A stretch of 37,863 bases of DNA from Chloroflexota bacterium (GCA_029240655.1 JARDZW010000006.1:1-37863), one strand, 5' to 3'; counted from the stretch's first letter, positions 16,382-24,045 are shown. The notes: generated by a model not told the origin, from the sequence alone. A program made the numbers and translations.

Positions 16382-16398
16382 ATACTCCCCCCCAGTAT
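16382..16398. promoter_or_regulatory. RcnR/CsoR-type operator (TACT-G6-N-AGTA)
   Basis: The minus strand reads ATACT-GGGGGGG-AGTAT, an inverted repeat flanking a seven-G tract. It exactly fits TACT-G6-N-AGTA, the published recognition pattern of E. coli RcnR (CsoR/RcnR family). It lies 18 bp before the GTG start of the P-type ATPase gene. CATACT inside it could act as a -10, so binding would repress. No CsoR/RcnR gene is visible in the window. Confidence 0.7.
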
Positions 16399-16603
16399 GC
16401 GCCCATCGTCAAGACCGCGTGCCGTCGCTCAAGGTCGGACGATGGCCGGCCCCAGAAGCCACCGGAAGGACAGGCGACAGACGCGATCGTCCGGCCGTTT
16501 TCGATCGCCCGACGCAAGGTCGCGGCATGCGCTTTCGCTGCGGCCGCAATCGCCCGGACGCGACGATTGGCGGGCCAAGTCATGAAGCAAGGAGGATCGA
16601 CTG

Positions 16604-16795
16604 ATGCCCGAGCGAGAGTTGATCGAACAGGATGCGGGTAAGCGCTATTCCAGGCGCGACGCGCGCGGGCGCTTCACTACGGATCAGACCGAGGTCGGCC
16701 GGTCCCTGACTGCAGACCGACGGACGAAGGCAAAGACGACCGTCCCGAAAGGTCAGGGCGATCGCGGCGATCAGCGGTCGCGCCCAGGGTCGTGA
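16604..16795 (+). CDS. Small basic protein of unknown function (63 aa)
   Basis: A hydrophilic, Arg/Lys/Asp-rich, probably disordered protein. It has RRDARGRFTTDQTEVGRSL followed by ADRRTKAKTTVPKGQGDRG and no hydrophobic core or cysteine. The ribosome binding site is nearly ideal (AAGGAGG at 16589-16595, 8 nt from the ATG), which argues for a real, well-translated gene. I have an impression of similar short proteins in other high-GC soil bacteria but cannot name a family. Neighbours are the metal ATPase and a half-ferritin, suggesting a stress-related setting. Confidence 0.65.
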   Translation: MPERELIEQDAGKRYSRRDARGRFTTDQTEVGRSLTADRRTKAKTTVPKGQGDRGDQRSRPGS

Positions 16796-16939
16796 CCGAG
16801 GCATCGGTCGACGAGATCGTTCCCTCTGCGTGTCTACACCGAGGCGGCCGGCCAGCGCGAGCTCGCTTACGAGATTTGTTGAAAGTCGGCTGCAATCAAG
16901 GACCAGCCGGGTGGCATTCGTGGATCGCGCCCGGACTAC

Positions 16940-16967
16940 TACGGTAAGAGCCAACCATGAGGAGGTG
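16940..16967 (+). promoter_or_regulatory. -10-like element and strong ribosome binding site for the half-ferritin gene
   Basis: TACGGT at 16940-16945 is a TANNNT candidate. GAGGAGGTG at 16959-16967 is a very strong ribosome binding site 4 nt before the ATG at 16972. The ATG at 16957 has no such site. Confidence 0.45.
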
Positions 16968-16971
16968 CCAG

Positions 16972-17187
16972 ATGCAAGCGACGCAGCCGAGCGCGACGAC
17001 CTCGCCGGTCGACAACCGAACCTATAACGTCATGCAGGCTCTGGTCTCGAAGCTCGAGGCCATCGAGGCGTACCGGAAGTACTCCGAGGACCAAGGCGGG
17101 GAGCTGTTCGCCGATCTCATGGCGGACGAGACTCGGCACGCTGAGCGACTCGTGGAGGAGCTCCGCAGCCGTCTGATGCCCCGCTGA
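16972..17187 (+). CDS. Short ferritin-like (half-ferritin) protein, 71 aa
   Basis: Two predicted amphipathic helices (residues about 18-40 and 43-68). Helix 1 carries Glu29 and Glu32 (KLEAIEAYRKYSED) and helix 2 carries E-x-x-H (Glu53, His56 in DETRHAERL). This is the ligand pattern of a diiron carboxylate site, with only half the helices of a ferritin. An active site would need dimerisation, as in encapsulated ferritins. The protein is shorter than those (about 100 aa) and lacks an obvious C-terminal encapsulin-targeting peptide. The start at 16972 is preferred over 16957 because of the ribosome binding site between them. It precedes the RES gene by 30 bp. Confidence 0.7.
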   Translation: MQATQPSATTSPVDNRTYNVMQALVSKLEAIEAYRKYSEDQGGELFADLMADETRHAERLVEELRSRLMPR

Positions 17188-17217
17188 CCGCGATCGACCC
17201 GGCGCTGCCGCCAACGG

Positions 17218-17802
17218 ATGAGCGACCGCGCATTCGCCGACGCTCCGTCAGTCTCGCGTACGGCCGTGCGCCGTGGCGTGGTCGCACGGCGTGATTCGAG
17301 CCCGTTGACGGTCGCCGAGCTCGTGACGACGGACGGCAACCGCTGGAGTCGTCCAGGCGAGCCGACGATCTATCTGGGGAGCGATCCGGCCGTCGCGCTC
17401 GCGGAGTTCGCCCGGCACCTCGACGTTGACGCGTCGGCGCCGAGGGGCGTCCTTTGGATGGTTGACGTCCGCGTGGATCGGGTGGTCGATCTGCGGACCC
17501 CGGAGTCGCTCGCGGAGCTTGGCGCCAGCACTGGCCCTGCTTGGCCCCTCGACCAGGAACGCTGCCGCTCGATGGCCGCGGATCTACGGCAGCAGGGCAT
17601 CCAGGGCCTCATCGTCCCGAGTGTCGCGTTTCTGGATCAACCCGAGAGGTGGAACCTCGTCGTGTTCGTCGACGCGATCGAGAGCGTCGCTGCGACCATC
17701 ACCTCGCCACGGCCGCTCGCCGCGATCGGTCCGGCCGAACCCGCCGGTGGCTCCTGTCATCGCCGTGACGGCCAACAGCCCGAATCGCTGGGCGCCTGTT
17801 AG
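17218..17802 (+). CDS. RES-domain protein (toxin-like, NAD+-targeting family)
   Basis: A 194-aa protein with the RES fold. NRWSRPGEPTIYLGSDPAVA (from residue 41) contains the conserved Arg42, Tyr52 and Ser55, and Glu63 follows in LAEFARH. The later IQGLIVPSVAF supplies the conserved Ser. RES toxins (MbcT family) degrade NAD+. Normally an Xre/MbcA-type antitoxin gene precedes them, but none is seen here; the upstream gene is the half-ferritin. The C-terminus (after about residue 165) is low-complexity. It could be a solitary toxin or a repurposed RES enzyme. No good ribosome binding site precedes the ATG at 17218. Confidence 0.78.
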   Translation: MSDRAFADAPSVSRTAVRRGVVARRDSSPLTVAELVTTDGNRWSRPGEPTIYLGSDPAVALAEFARHLDVDASAPRGVLWMVDVRVDRVVDLRTPESLAELGASTGPAWPLDQERCRSMAADLRQQGIQGLIVPSVAFLDQPERWNLVVFVDAIESVAATITSPRPLAAIGPAEPAGGSCHRRDGQQPESLGAC

Positions 17803-18059
17803 CCACTGTGGCTAGGTAGGTTATCGACGTCCGGTCGAGTACTGGCGCAGTCGTCGAGCTCGATCTCGTCGGGTCGGACCTTGAGCTCCGCCGCGACGGC
17901 ACGGCGCGCAGCCTCTGCGATCGCTGCCGCGTGGTTGCCTCCGAATCTGAGCCATGGCATTTCGATGACCTGGGGACCGTCGAGGGCAAGGTGGAACCGC
18001 GCTCGTCGACCCCGGGCGATCGACTCTCGAGCGGCCTTACGGATCTTCCCGCGTCCCAT
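17799..18059 (-). CDS. Hypothetical protein, 86 aa
   Basis: A small protein with a basic N-terminus (RKAARESIARGRRARFHLAL) and a predicted helix (HAAAIAEAARRAVAAELKV), ending acidic (RPDEIELDD). I recognise no family. Codon third positions look GC-rich as in its neighbours. CATCGT stands 7 nt before the ATG, similar to the leaderless pattern at other genes here. Its stop overlaps the RES gene stop convergently. Coding status is plausible rather than certain. Confidence 0.45.
   Translation of the reverse strand: MGRGKIRKAARESIARGRRARFHLALDGPQVIEMPWLRFGGNHAAAIAEAARRAVAAELKVRPDEIELDDCASTRPDVDNLPSHSG
17800..17814. terminator. Short palindrome at convergent stop codons
   Basis: TAGCCAC-T-GTGGCTA begins at the RES stop codon and covers the 3' end of the opposite 86-aa gene. 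It may end transcription in both directions. The stem is short and has no T-tract. Confidence 0.3.
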
Positions 18060-18267
18060 GGATCGAACGATGCGTGCCGTACGATGACGTAGGCGCCTGC
18101 GTCCACGAGCCCTGGGATTGCATTCGCGATTCTGTCGCGCCTCGGGTTGCCTAGATCGCGGATGCCGGTCAGCTTCCTGCCCAAGTCTCTCCGCAGATCG
18201 GCGCGTCCGACACGCGCTCAGCTATTTCACCCGTCACGACCGACCCGGCGCCCGCGCGGCCGGCTCC

Positions 18268-18738
18268 CTACCCTTCGATGACCTCGTCCCCGTGAATCTC
18301 GCCGCGCCAAGCGCCCGTGGGGACGCCCCGGGACTCCACGAACTCCTTGAACCGCTGGAGGTCGCCGTTGACTCGTCCTTCGAGGAAGCCGGCGTTTGCC
18401 CCGATCGTTTCGATGACCCCTTGCGGATCGGCGTCGAGTTTGAGGGTGATGCGAGTCCGGCCTCCGTCGAGGGACTCGAAGAGAACCGCTCCCGCGTTCT
18501 CGTCGCCGCTCACGCTCTTCCAGGCAACTCGGGTGTCCGGTGTCTGGTCCGTGATCTCGGCGGTCCACTCCTTGCGCTGACCGGCGATCTCAGCGGTCCA
18601 GTGCAACGTTTTCTCATCACGCTGGACGACTTGTTCCACGCCTTCCATGAAGCGAGGAAACTCCTCGAACTGCGTCCACTGGTCGTAGGCGACCCGGACA
18701 GGGACATCGACGACCACCGAACTCTCGAAGCGCGGCAT
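18268..18738 (-). CDS. SRPBCC-family (START-like) protein
   Basis: A 156-aa helix-grip protein with a hydrophobic ligand pocket fold. It starts MPRFESSVVVDVPVRVAYDQ and continues with WTQFEEFPRFMEGVEQV, the common opening of bacterial polyketide-cyclase/dehydrase-like SRPBCC proteins of the coenzyme Q-binding type. The start at 18738 has a GGGAGG ribosome binding site 4-9 nt upstream; longer in-frame starts would run into the ferritin-like gene. It lies 11 bp downstream of that gene, so the two form an operon. The ligand is unknown. Such proteins are often stress- or envelope-related in soil bacteria, which I note only as context. Confidence 0.85.
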   Translation of the reverse strand: MPRFESSVVVDVPVRVAYDQWTQFEEFPRFMEGVEQVVQRDEKTLHWTAEIAGQRKEWTAEITDQTPDTRVAWKSVSGDENAGAVLFESLDGGRTRITLKLDADPQGVIETIGANAGFLEGRVNGDLQRFKEFVESRGVPTGAWRGEIHGDEVIEG

Positions 18739-18749
18739 CTCGGCCTCCC

Positions 18750-19343
18750 TTACAGCATCTCGTCGCGAGACTGGGCCGCGCGGGCAGCACCGATCGCCGT
18801 CTTTACCTTCTTCTCTTCCTCCGGCGGCGGAAGCACAGCGGGCATGCCCAGCGACTCGATCCAAAGCTCCCGCGCCCAGCCCATCGTGTGGTACAGGTGC
18901 TGGTCCTCTTCGTCTTCTACCTTCTCGTGCGCCTCGGATAGTGCCTTCGCCTGATCACCTGTCAGCTCTTCGGCTGCCTTGCCGATGATCTCCCAGTTCT
19001 GATGATCCTTGGTCTCAGCTTCGACGACGCATTCAGCCGCCACCAGCTGAGCTGCGATGGGGCCTCCATCCCGGAGGGCCATCGTCATGGACTCAACGAG
19101 GCAGGCGCCCTTGTAGCGGACGACCGCGCGCCCCGGCGTCTCGGTTTCCGTGTCCATCCCGAGACGCTTGAAGGTTTCCCGAAGGATGACCTCGTGCATC
19201 CGGGTCTCCTCGAGGTACTTCTGCCACTCCGCGCTCAGCTCGGTGTTCTGCGCACATTCGATCGCGGCCTCGTAAACCCTCTGACCCCCGATCTCCGTTT
19301 CCAGCGCCTGATACAGAAGCTCCTGGAGCTGTTCCTGGTTCAT
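18750..19343 (-). CDS. Ferritin-like domain protein
   Basis: A 197-aa, mostly helical protein. Helix 1 carries ALETEIGGQRVYEAAIE, helix 2 EETRMHEVILRETF, helix 3 AECVVEAETKDHQNWE and helix 4 EDEEDQHLYHTMGW (E-x-x-H). Together these are the carboxylate/His ligands of a four-helix diiron bundle. A charged C-terminal tail (PPPEEEKKVKTAIG) follows. The start at 19343 is set by a GGGAGGA ribosome binding site. It is likely an iron- or peroxide-related protein, but whether it stores iron, reduces peroxide or has another oxidase activity cannot be read from sequence. It is the first gene of a two-gene operon with the SRPBCC gene, and is divergent from the GT4 gene. Confidence 0.82.
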   Translation of the reverse strand: MNQEQLQELLYQALETEIGGQRVYEAAIECAQNTELSAEWQKYLEETRMHEVILRETFKRLGMDTETETPGRAVVRYKGACLVESMTMALRDGGPIAAQLVAAECVVEAETKDHQNWEIIGKAAEELTGDQAKALSEAHEKVEDEEDQHLYHTMGWARELWIESLGMPAVLPPPEEEKKVKTAIGAARAAQSRDEML

Positions 19344-19755
19344 GGGTCCTCCCTGTCCGGTTGGCCATCGGAATGAAAGCGGCCGCGGATCCCGGCTTCT
19401 CGCGCCGCCGCAGCGTCGACGGATGGACCATAGCGGGAGCCCGGTGGAGGTCACTCCACCGCGGCACGGCGCGGCCGTTTCAGCCACATCTCAGGGCCGA
19501 CCTCGCCAGCGGCACCTGCCCCGCGACTCGCGGGTGATGGAGCGCGCCAGCGGGCTTAAACGAAACGAGCCTGCGCCTGTCCCAGTCGCAAGACCGCTGA
19601 TAGGAAACACCCGAGCCGACCTCTTTCCGGTGATCGCCTGGACCTCGGATGATCGTTCGCGGGGCCCCGTTCACCCGACCCGCAGCCGTTTGCCGGGGGG
19701 AAGCGAACGTCTGGCCCGATTCGTTCGGTGCCATGTCAGAGCAGGAGATACGAGC
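19344..19755. other. 412-bp divergent intergenic region
   Basis: Separates the ferritin-like operon (minus) from the GT4 gene (plus). A hairpin with stem CGGTGGAG/CTCCACCG and loop GTCA lies at 19442-19461. TATGGT on the minus strand (19432-19427) is a weak -10 candidate for the ferritin-like gene. The plus frame stays open through the region but has no family similarity and no ribosome binding site. I see no further gene. Confidence 0.5.
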
Positions 19756-20946
19756 GTGCAGCGGAGCGGAGCGGAGCGGAACCCAAGCGTCGGTCGGGCC
19801 CTGCGGATCGGTGTCGTATCACCGCCGATGCTGCCGATCCCGCCCGCCCGCTACGCGGGCACGGAGCGAATCGTGACCGCCCTCGTCGATGGGCTGCACC
19901 GACGCGGGCATCACGTCACCTTGTTCGCGCCGGGCGACTCGCACGTCGAGTGCGAGCTCATCCCGACCATCCCACACAGCCTGTGGTCCCGCGGATACCG
20001 TGGCGATCTGGGTGCGTACGTGAACATCACCCTCGCAAAGGTCTGGTCCATGGCGGGCGGATTCGACCTCATCCATTCCCACGTGGATACGATGGGCCTG
20101 GCATTCGCCCGCTGGTGTCCGACGCCCGTCGTTTCGACCATGCATGGCCGTTTGGACGCCAAGGGCCACGCGGACCTGCTCGATGAGTTCTATGACGTCC
20201 CGTTGGTCGCGATAAGCGACAGTCAGCGGCGCTGGTTCCCCCATGCCAACTGGGTAGCCACCATCCCTCACGGCCTCGACCTCACTCGGGCACCGTTCGG
20301 ATCAGCGGTAGGTGACTACCTCGCTTTCGTCGGTCGGATCGCGCCCGAGAAGGGCGTCGCAGATGCCGTCGCGCTTGCGAGGGCGACCGGATTGCCTCTG
20401 CGGATGGCTGCCAAGGTGTACGACCCACCGGAGCGCGAGCTCTTCGCCGAGGTCGTCGCCCCCGCGATCGACGAGGGTGTCGTCGAGTTCCTGGGTGAGG
20501 TGGGCACTGCCCAGCGCGACGAGCTATTCGCGGGCGCACTGGCGACCCTGATGCTTGGAGCCTGGCCGGAACCGTTTGGCCTCGTCGCGATCGAATCGAT
20601 GGCGACCGGGACACCCGTGATCGCACGCCGGGCTGGCGCCCTGCCGGAGATCATCGACCACGGCCGCTCCGGCTTCCTGATCGACGATCTGCAAGAAGCG
20701 GTCCTGGCGGTCGAACGGGCGAGCGCCATCGACCGCCGGCAGGTACGGCAGAGGGCGCTCGGGCGCTTCTCTGTCGAGAAGATGGTGGATGAATACGAGC
20801 GGGTCTACGCGACCTTGCTCGGCTCCGGCCAGTTCGCGCCAGATCGCGCCGAACCGATCCCGGTCATGGTCGACCGCCGAGGTTCGCGTAAGCGCGAGCA
20901 AAGCGAGCCGGTCCTGGAAACGGCCTCTCGCCTGGAGGCGAGCTGA
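19756..20946 (+). CDS. GT4-family glycosyltransferase
   Basis: A 396-aa GT-B fold retaining glycosyltransferase, cytosolic. The N-terminal Rossmann domain opens RIGVVSPPMLPIPPARYAGT and has the GT4 glycine-loop equivalent before TERIVTALVDGLHRRGH. FDLIHSHVD lies mid-domain. The C-terminal donor domain starts YLAFVGRIAPEKGVADAV and contains EPFGLVAIESMATGTPVIA, the E-x7-E motif of GT4 enzymes. The GTG at 19756 has an AGGAG ribosome binding site 8 nt upstream, whereas the open frame further upstream carries no homology. A short GCGGA tandem run sits just after the start. It is followed after 44 bp by a GH65 gene, suggesting a joint role in glucoside or disaccharide metabolism. Confidence 0.87.
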   Translation: MQRSGAERNPSVGRALRIGVVSPPMLPIPPARYAGTERIVTALVDGLHRRGHHVTLFAPGDSHVECELIPTIPHSLWSRGYRGDLGAYVNITLAKVWSMAGGFDLIHSHVDTMGLAFARWCPTPVVSTMHGRLDAKGHADLLDEFYDVPLVAISDSQRRWFPHANWVATIPHGLDLTRAPFGSAVGDYLAFVGRIAPEKGVADAVALARATGLPLRMAAKVYDPPERELFAEVVAPAIDEGVVEFLGEVGTAQRDELFAGALATLMLGAWPEPFGLVAIESMATGTPVIARRAGALPEIIDHGRSGFLIDDLQEAVLAVERASAIDRRQVRQRALGRFSVEKMVDEYERVYATLLGSGQFAPDRAEPIPVMVDRRGSRKREQSEPVLETASRLEAS

Positions 20947-20990
20947 GGCGCGGCTCCTCGCCAGGCCTCAGGCGACCAAGGAGACCCACC

Positions 20991-23111
20991 TTGCCAACGC
21001 CGTTGAGCCCCGATCCGGTACAAGGTCGCGCGGTCGACGCACTCCCTCCGTACGTGTCGAATGGCCTGGTGGGCATGCGTTGCCCGGGCGTCCCATACCT
21101 GCGAGGAACCACCATCGTGGGTGGGTTCGCCGGTCTCGACCCGAGCGATGGTGTCGAGGGGTTCACCCGCGCGCCCTATGCGGTGGCAACGGACGTCCAG
21201 CTCGACGGCGTCTGGGCGTCGATGGCGCCGGAGTGGATCCGGGTCCTCGAACAGCGCTATGACTTCGCCTCGGGCGAGCTACACACGACGTGGCAGTTCA
21301 CTGTCGCGGGAACGACCGCGACGGTGGAGACGCTGGTCCTCTGCCCCCGCTCGGTCCCGACCCTCGTTGCCTGTGAGGTCGCCCTTCGGGTCGACCGTCC
21401 CGCGGATCTTGCGATCGCGGGAGGCTTGGATCCTTCAGACGTGCCCGGCTTTGCGGATGCTCGAGCTCAGCCGCAGGACCAGGGCCCGAACGAAGGCGTC
21501 GACGGGCGACTGCGCTGGCACTCGGGAGGCAACATCGCCACGCTTGGCGTCGCGTACTCGACCTCGCTCGAAGGCGACGCGGGCGCGGAGCGACAAGCCA
21601 AAGCGAGCGACGAACGGGGTTGGTTCTCGACGGCCTACCAGCTGCGGGCGCGCACGGGGCGGCGTTACGCCCTCCGCCTCCTTACGGCCCTCGTTCCCGA
21701 CCTGTCCCATGCCCGCCCGGATGAGCAAGCAGGTCGGATGGCCGCGATCGGGGCCGAGCGAGGATTCGATCGCCTACGCCGCGAGAACCGCGACATCTGG
21801 ACTGAGGCCTGGCGCGGCCGCATCGAGATCGACGGCGCCGATCGTCGCTGGCAGGCGATCACGGACGCCAGCCTGTTCTACCTGCTGAGCTCGGTCCACG
21901 CGTCGTCGTTGGCGAGCACGTCCCTGTTCGGCTTGGCCTATTGGCCGAACTACCACTATTACCACGGTCACGTGATGTGGGACATCGAGACGTTCACGGT
22001 TCCCCCGCTGCTGCTGCTGGATCCAGGGGCGGCGCATGCCTTGCTCGACTACCGGTACCGGCACCTACGAGCGGCTTACAACCACGCAGCGATGCACGGA
22101 TGGCGTGGAGCCATGTACCCATGGGAGAGCTGCCCGCTCCACGGCGAGGAGGCGACCCCGGGAGCCCGCCCGTACACGGAGGACCACATCAGCGCCGACA
22201 TCGCGCTGGCCTTCGCCGGCTACGTGCATGCGACCGGCGACCTGGACTACGCACGGCGGATCGCGTGGCCCGTCCTTCGATCGGTGGCCGATTGGATCGC
22301 GTCGCGCGTCGTCCGTTCCGAGCGTGGCTTCGAGATCCGAGACACTGTGGGGCCGCGCGAGCACTACGAGCGTGTCGACAACGACGCCTTCACGAACATG
22401 GCCGCAGCTCAGGCCCTGCGTGAAGCGACCGCGTGTGCCCGGCTGGTCGACGCGGCGGCGCCGCGTGCGTGGCAGGCGATCGCGGACGGCCTTGTCCTGC
22501 CGCGTAGCGCACGGCGCGGGGCGATCATCAACCACGACGGAGCCCGCCTCGACGAAGCTCAGGGTGGTGTACCCGAAGGTGCTGCGGGCCTATTCCCGGT
22601 GGGCTATCGCACGACCGAAACCGTGGAGACGGCGACGTATCGGTACGCTGCCGTCGAGCAGGCTCCGCAATACGTCGGCTCTCCGATGCTCAGCGCGCTA
22701 TTGCCCGTCTACGCCGCGCGGGCCGGGGAACCCGACCTGGCCCGTCGGCTGCTTGAAGCAGGCTACGGCGATTACATCAACGAGCCGTTTCTCGAACCCG
22801 ACGAGTACCCGAGATCGCGGACCGATCGGCCAAGAGCATCGCCGATGTTCGCCAACCTCAGCGCCTACCTGACGGGGCTCATGTACGGCTTCACCGGTCT
22901 CCAGCTCGGTCACGACGAGCCCCTATCGTGGCCGCGGCATCCCGTGCGCATGCCGTCGGACTGGCGGGCGATCCGCATCGGGCGCCTGTGGATCCGTGGC
23001 CGACCCTGGGCGCTCGAGGCTCGGGCCGGGGATGCCTCCTGCCGGTTGACCCCGCTCGATGGGGACGGCACGGACGCCCTGCCGGGCGTGCCCGGACAAG
23101 CTGGCCCGTAG
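20991..23111 (+). CDS. Glycoside hydrolase family 65 enzyme
   Basis: A 706-aa enzyme with an N-terminal beta-sandwich and a C-terminal (alpha/alpha)6 barrel. The barrel motifs are HGHVMWDIETFTVPPLLLLD with Asp331, WRGAMYPWES, YTEDHISADIALAF with candidate general acid Glu397, and GPREHYERVDNDAFTNM. These fit GH65, the family of trehalose/maltose/kojibiose phosphorylases. The arrangement also recalls the hydrolytic glucosylgalactosyl-hydroxylysine glucosidase branch, so phosphorolysis versus hydrolysis is open. The TTG start at 20991 is supported by AAGGAG 7-12 nt upstream. No signal peptide is seen, so it should act in the cytosol next to its GT4 partner. Confidence 0.87.
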   Translation: MPTPLSPDPVQGRAVDALPPYVSNGLVGMRCPGVPYLRGTTIVGGFAGLDPSDGVEGFTRAPYAVATDVQLDGVWASMAPEWIRVLEQRYDFASGELHTTWQFTVAGTTATVETLVLCPRSVPTLVACEVALRVDRPADLAIAGGLDPSDVPGFADARAQPQDQGPNEGVDGRLRWHSGGNIATLGVAYSTSLEGDAGAERQAKASDERGWFSTAYQLRARTGRRYALRLLTALVPDLSHARPDEQAGRMAAIGAERGFDRLRRENRDIWTEAWRGRIEIDGADRRWQAITDASLFYLLSSVHASSLASTSLFGLAYWPNYHYYHGHVMWDIETFTVPPLLLLDPGAAHALLDYRYRHLRAAYNHAAMHGWRGAMYPWESCPLHGEEATPGARPYTEDHISADIALAFAGYVHATGDLDYARRIAWPVLRSVADWIASRVVRSERGFEIRDTVGPREHYERVDNDAFTNMAAAQALREATACARLVDAAAPRAWQAIADGLVLPRSARRGAIINHDGARLDEAQGGVPEGAAGLFPVGYRTTETVETATYRYAAVEQAPQYVGSPMLSALLPVYAARAGEPDLARRLLEAGYGDYINEPFLEPDEYPRSRTDRPRASPMFANLSAYLTGLMYGFTGLQLGHDEPLSWPRHPVRMPSDWRAIRIGRLWIRGRPWALEARAGDASCRLTPLDGDGTDALPGVPGQAGP

Positions 23112-23404
23112 CGCGGCGAACTGGTCGTCTTTCGGGAGGCTTTCCACCATTCCATCACCCTTCGACCGCAGCGCGGAACGTCCTCGAAAGAGCGTGTCCC
23201 CTGACGCTACCGGGCTGCCACGCCGATGCAAGGATCCTGTCTCGGCCGTGACTCGCGCCGATGACCCTGCGTCTTTAGAGTTCGGCTCGGCGGCGATCGT
23301 CCTGCCGTTGGGACTCGGTGCGGCGTCCGCCGACCTGTGCTCGGCGACATTCCTGGGACGGGCGGCCGAGCCATCCATTCTGGTTCGGCGGGAGGAGTTC
23401 TGGG
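23112..23404 (+). other. 293-bp intergenic region after the GH65 gene
   Basis: Spans from the GH65 stop to the next small gene. No convincing reading frame, RNA gene or strong terminator was found. The GGAGGAG near 23391 serves the gene at 23405. Confidence 0.4.
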
Positions 23405-23656
23405 ATGAGAACGGACCATGACGACGACCCTGCGATCGCAGCGTGGGACGCCTACAGCGCGGCGCACAAGGGATACGCCGAGGCGCACGGAAGACTGGAC
23501 GAACAAGTGCCCCAGGTTGCGGACGACGGCGCTGAAGCGCCGGCTCCGGGACGACGCGCGGAGGATCCCGCGCTATCAGTAGCCATCGGCCGGAGCGTCG
23601 ACACGTTCGGCGCCGATCAACCGACCGGGCCAAGAGTGCGCCAGTCCGACGGCTGA
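23405..23656 (+). CDS. Small acidic hydrophilic protein, 83 aa
   Basis: Starts MRTDHDDDPAIAAWDAYSA and is rich in Asp, Glu, Ala and Pro, with no membrane segment and no known motif. A GGAGGAG ribosome binding site about 8 nt before the ATG supports translation. It lies 35 bp upstream of the DUF6766 gene on the same strand and may belong to the same transcript. No function can be assigned. Confidence 0.5.
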   Translation: MRTDHDDDPAIAAWDAYSAAHKGYAEAHGRLDEQVPQVADDGAEAPAPGRRAEDPALSVAIGRSVDTFGADQPTGPRVRQSDG

Positions 23657-23691
23657 GCTTCGGCGTGGCAACGCGTGACCGGAGGTGGACC

Positions 23692-24045
23692 ATGCGACGT
23701 TTGTGGCGGGACTACGGGCTCAGCCTGACGATCGCGTCGATGTTCATCGTGGCCTGGCTTCTTCAGACATGGACCGGGTGGGTCGAGTTCGTTTCCGAAC
23801 AAGCGGCCCACGGCGAACCCGCCGTCGCCTTCGGCGACGACGGCTACGTCTGGCGTTGGGCCCAGGCGACGTTCGAGAACTGGCAGTCGGAGTTCCTGCA
23901 GGTATTCGTGTTCATCGTGTTGACGACCTTCCTCGTCCACAAGAACAGTCACGAATCCCCGGACGCCGACTACGACACCGAGGCGTCGCTTCGACGGATC
24001 GAGGCGAAGCTCGACGCGCTCGAGCGAAAGGTCGCCAAGGGATGA
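23692..24045 (+). CDS. DUF6766-family membrane protein
   Basis: A 117-aa protein with two hydrophobic helices (LSLTIASMFIVAWLLQ at about residues 9-24 and LQVFVFIVLTTFLVH at about 66-80). Between them is an extracytoplasmic loop with WAQATFENWQSEF, and a charged coiled-coil-like tail follows. This layout and the ENWQSEFLQ / LVHKNSHES motifs match DUF6766 as I know it; function unknown. The ATG at 23692 has a GGAGGTG ribosome binding site, so I reject the GTG at 23665. The stop overlaps the next start in ATGA. Confidence 0.8.
   Translation: MRRLWRDYGLSLTIASMFIVAWLLQTWTGWVEFVSEQAAHGEPAVAFGDDGYVWRWAQATFENWQSEFLQVFVFIVLTTFLVHKNSHESPDADYDTEASLRRIEAKLDALERKVAKG

Noticed and set aside
19342-19755. 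138-residue N-terminal extension of the GT4 enzyme
   Set aside because: Low-complexity Arg/Pro-rich sequence overlapping the ferritin-like gene promoter. GTG 19756 has a proper ribosome binding site just before the GT-B fold.
19759-19782. GCGGA tandem run just after the GT4 start
   Set aside because: Only about four short units inside the coding frame; no sign of function beyond local slippage.
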